Assembly: GCF_000372965.1 (NCBI RefSeq)
Contig: NZ_KB890027.1
Location: 37,793 to 101,792, forward strand
DNA: 64,000 nucleotides
Origin: Hoeflea sp. 108
Lineage (GTDB): Bacteria > Pseudomonadota > Alphaproteobacteria > Rhizobiales > Rhizobiaceae
Direction: 5' to 3'
A program made the translations under genes and the position numbers. The notes beneath the pieces were generated by a model that saw only the letters and a program-made list of their open reading frames with translations, made no database searches and was not told the DNA's origin. Shown here one piece after another: positions 63,410 through 64,000 of the stretch; within the stretch, counting starts at the first letter, position 1, and each line of letters opens with the position of its first letter.

Positions 63410-64000
63410 TCATAGGGGAATATCAGGCATAGGCCCGTCGGCAATCTCCCAAATCCACGAAGGCATTTCGCTCTCGGAGACAAGCAGTTCGAGGGTCCCG
63501 CGATACTCGCCATCCGCGTCATCGGGAACGATGTACATTGCGATGGGTTCGCCCCCGTCACGGCTCAGCACGACGCTCGCCATCGGTTGTGTCGGCGGCA
63601 AATTGTAACGCAGCCCCTTCGCGAATATGACACCGCGCTCCGCGAGCGCCTCGAGCAGCATGCCTTCGTATTGGCTTTCGAATGGGATCCACCGTTCGCT
63701 GACCAACATCAGCGCGATCGCCTCGATCACGGCAATACCGGAAACCCCGACGCCGAATGTGGCCGCGGCGATGAGATGCGAGTCCGGGCTCGCATCCCAA
63801 AGCGCCAGTTCGCGAGCAAAGACCTTATTCATGCGACGGTCGACGTCCTCGGCCAGCATGAACGGATAGCGCGGGGCGTGTTTGATGATCAATCGTGAGC
63901 CAGACCGGGCTGGCTGTATCTCCTTCACCTCTCCGATCAGGATCGCGAGCGAACGGCGATTGCCCTGCGACTGGACCGCTCTGCTCAGAAACTCCTGGCG
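63410..64000 (-). CDS. DUF1173-type protein, 5' end outside window
   Basis: The frame is open from base 64000 inward, so the visible 196 residues are the C-terminal half. Segments RSLAILIGEVKEIQPA, SRLIIKHAPRYPFMLAEDVD and LALWDASPDSHLIAAATFGV match the style of DUF1173 proteins found on rhizobial plasmids near conjugation genes. An internal GTG (63928) could be mistaken for a start. The function is unknown. Confidence 0.6.
   Translation of the reverse strand, partial: RQEFLSRAVQSQGNRRSLAILIGEVKEIQPARSGSRLIIKHAPRYPFMLAEDVDRRMNKVFARELALWDASPDSHLIAAATFGVGVSGIAVIEAIALMLVSERWIPFESQYEGMLLEALAERGVIFAKGLRYNLPPTQPMASVVLSRDGGEPIAMYIVPDDADGEYRGTLELLVSESEMPSWIWEIADGPMPDIPL

Overview
The window is GC-rich alphaproteobacterial DNA. 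The closest fit is a plasmid, symbiosis/catabolic island or chromid of the Hyphomicrobiales (Mesorhizobium/Aminobacter/Phyllobacterium-like). The plasmid-type genes in the right half (DUF1419, DUF3085, DUF736, DUF7007-like and DUF1173 families, a DarB-like helicase-methylase, ArdC, ParB-like protein), an imuB-dnaE2 mutasome, a MucR remnant and heterotetrameric sarcosine oxidase all point that way. Species assignment is inference; no rRNA or tRNA is present.

Layout. (1) 1-2701 is decayed plasmid cargo: the end of scpB, an ietAS-like AAA ATPase/subtilase pair (ATPase frameshifted, protease cut off before its catalytic domain) and the 3' end of a DUF3445 heme-dependent N-demethylase. (2) 2702-28275 is an intact catabolic island for creatinine, creatine, N-methylhydantoin and sarcosine. 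Creatininase makes creatine, creatinase makes sarcosine and urea. HyuAB-type N-methylhydantoinase and N-carbamoylsarcosine amidase form a second route into sarcosine. SoxBDAG oxidises sarcosine to glycine and a methylene-folate unit, GlyA combines these into serine, and SdaA deaminates serine to pyruvate. Uptake is offered by a spermidine/putrescine-type ABC transporter, an MHS-type MFS symporter and an NCS1 permease. Two LysR proteins and one GlxA/SouR-type AraC protein are the likely regulators. (3) 28276-32118 holds two Gfo/Idh genes, one frameshifted and one cut by an ISKra4-type element with perfect 23-bp ends. (4) 32119-36237 is a defence-like patch: a DUF3800 protein divergent from a HEPN-motif/Xre antitoxin and RES toxin across a four-site operator, then a possible PD-(D/E)XK protein. 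(5) 36289-43872 holds imuB-dnaE2 without imuA, next to a truncated gene, then an ArsR-SRPBCC-DHFR operon and a small winged-helix protein. (6) 44309-64000 is a plasmid/ICE maintenance and anti-restriction block: toprim protein, DarB-like protein, ParB-like protein, ArdC with a striking inverted-repeat leader, a PAPS-reductase-like enzyme, a broken Mom-like gene, VapBC, DUF736, WGR and the end of a DUF1173 protein.

The catabolic island is the biological centre of the window, because all steps from creatinine to pyruvate lie together with import and regulation. The most unusual structural signals are the four-half-site operator of the RES module, the ArdC leader whose two arms can fold alone or together, and the Mom-like gene interrupted by an amber codon and running in frame into vapB.
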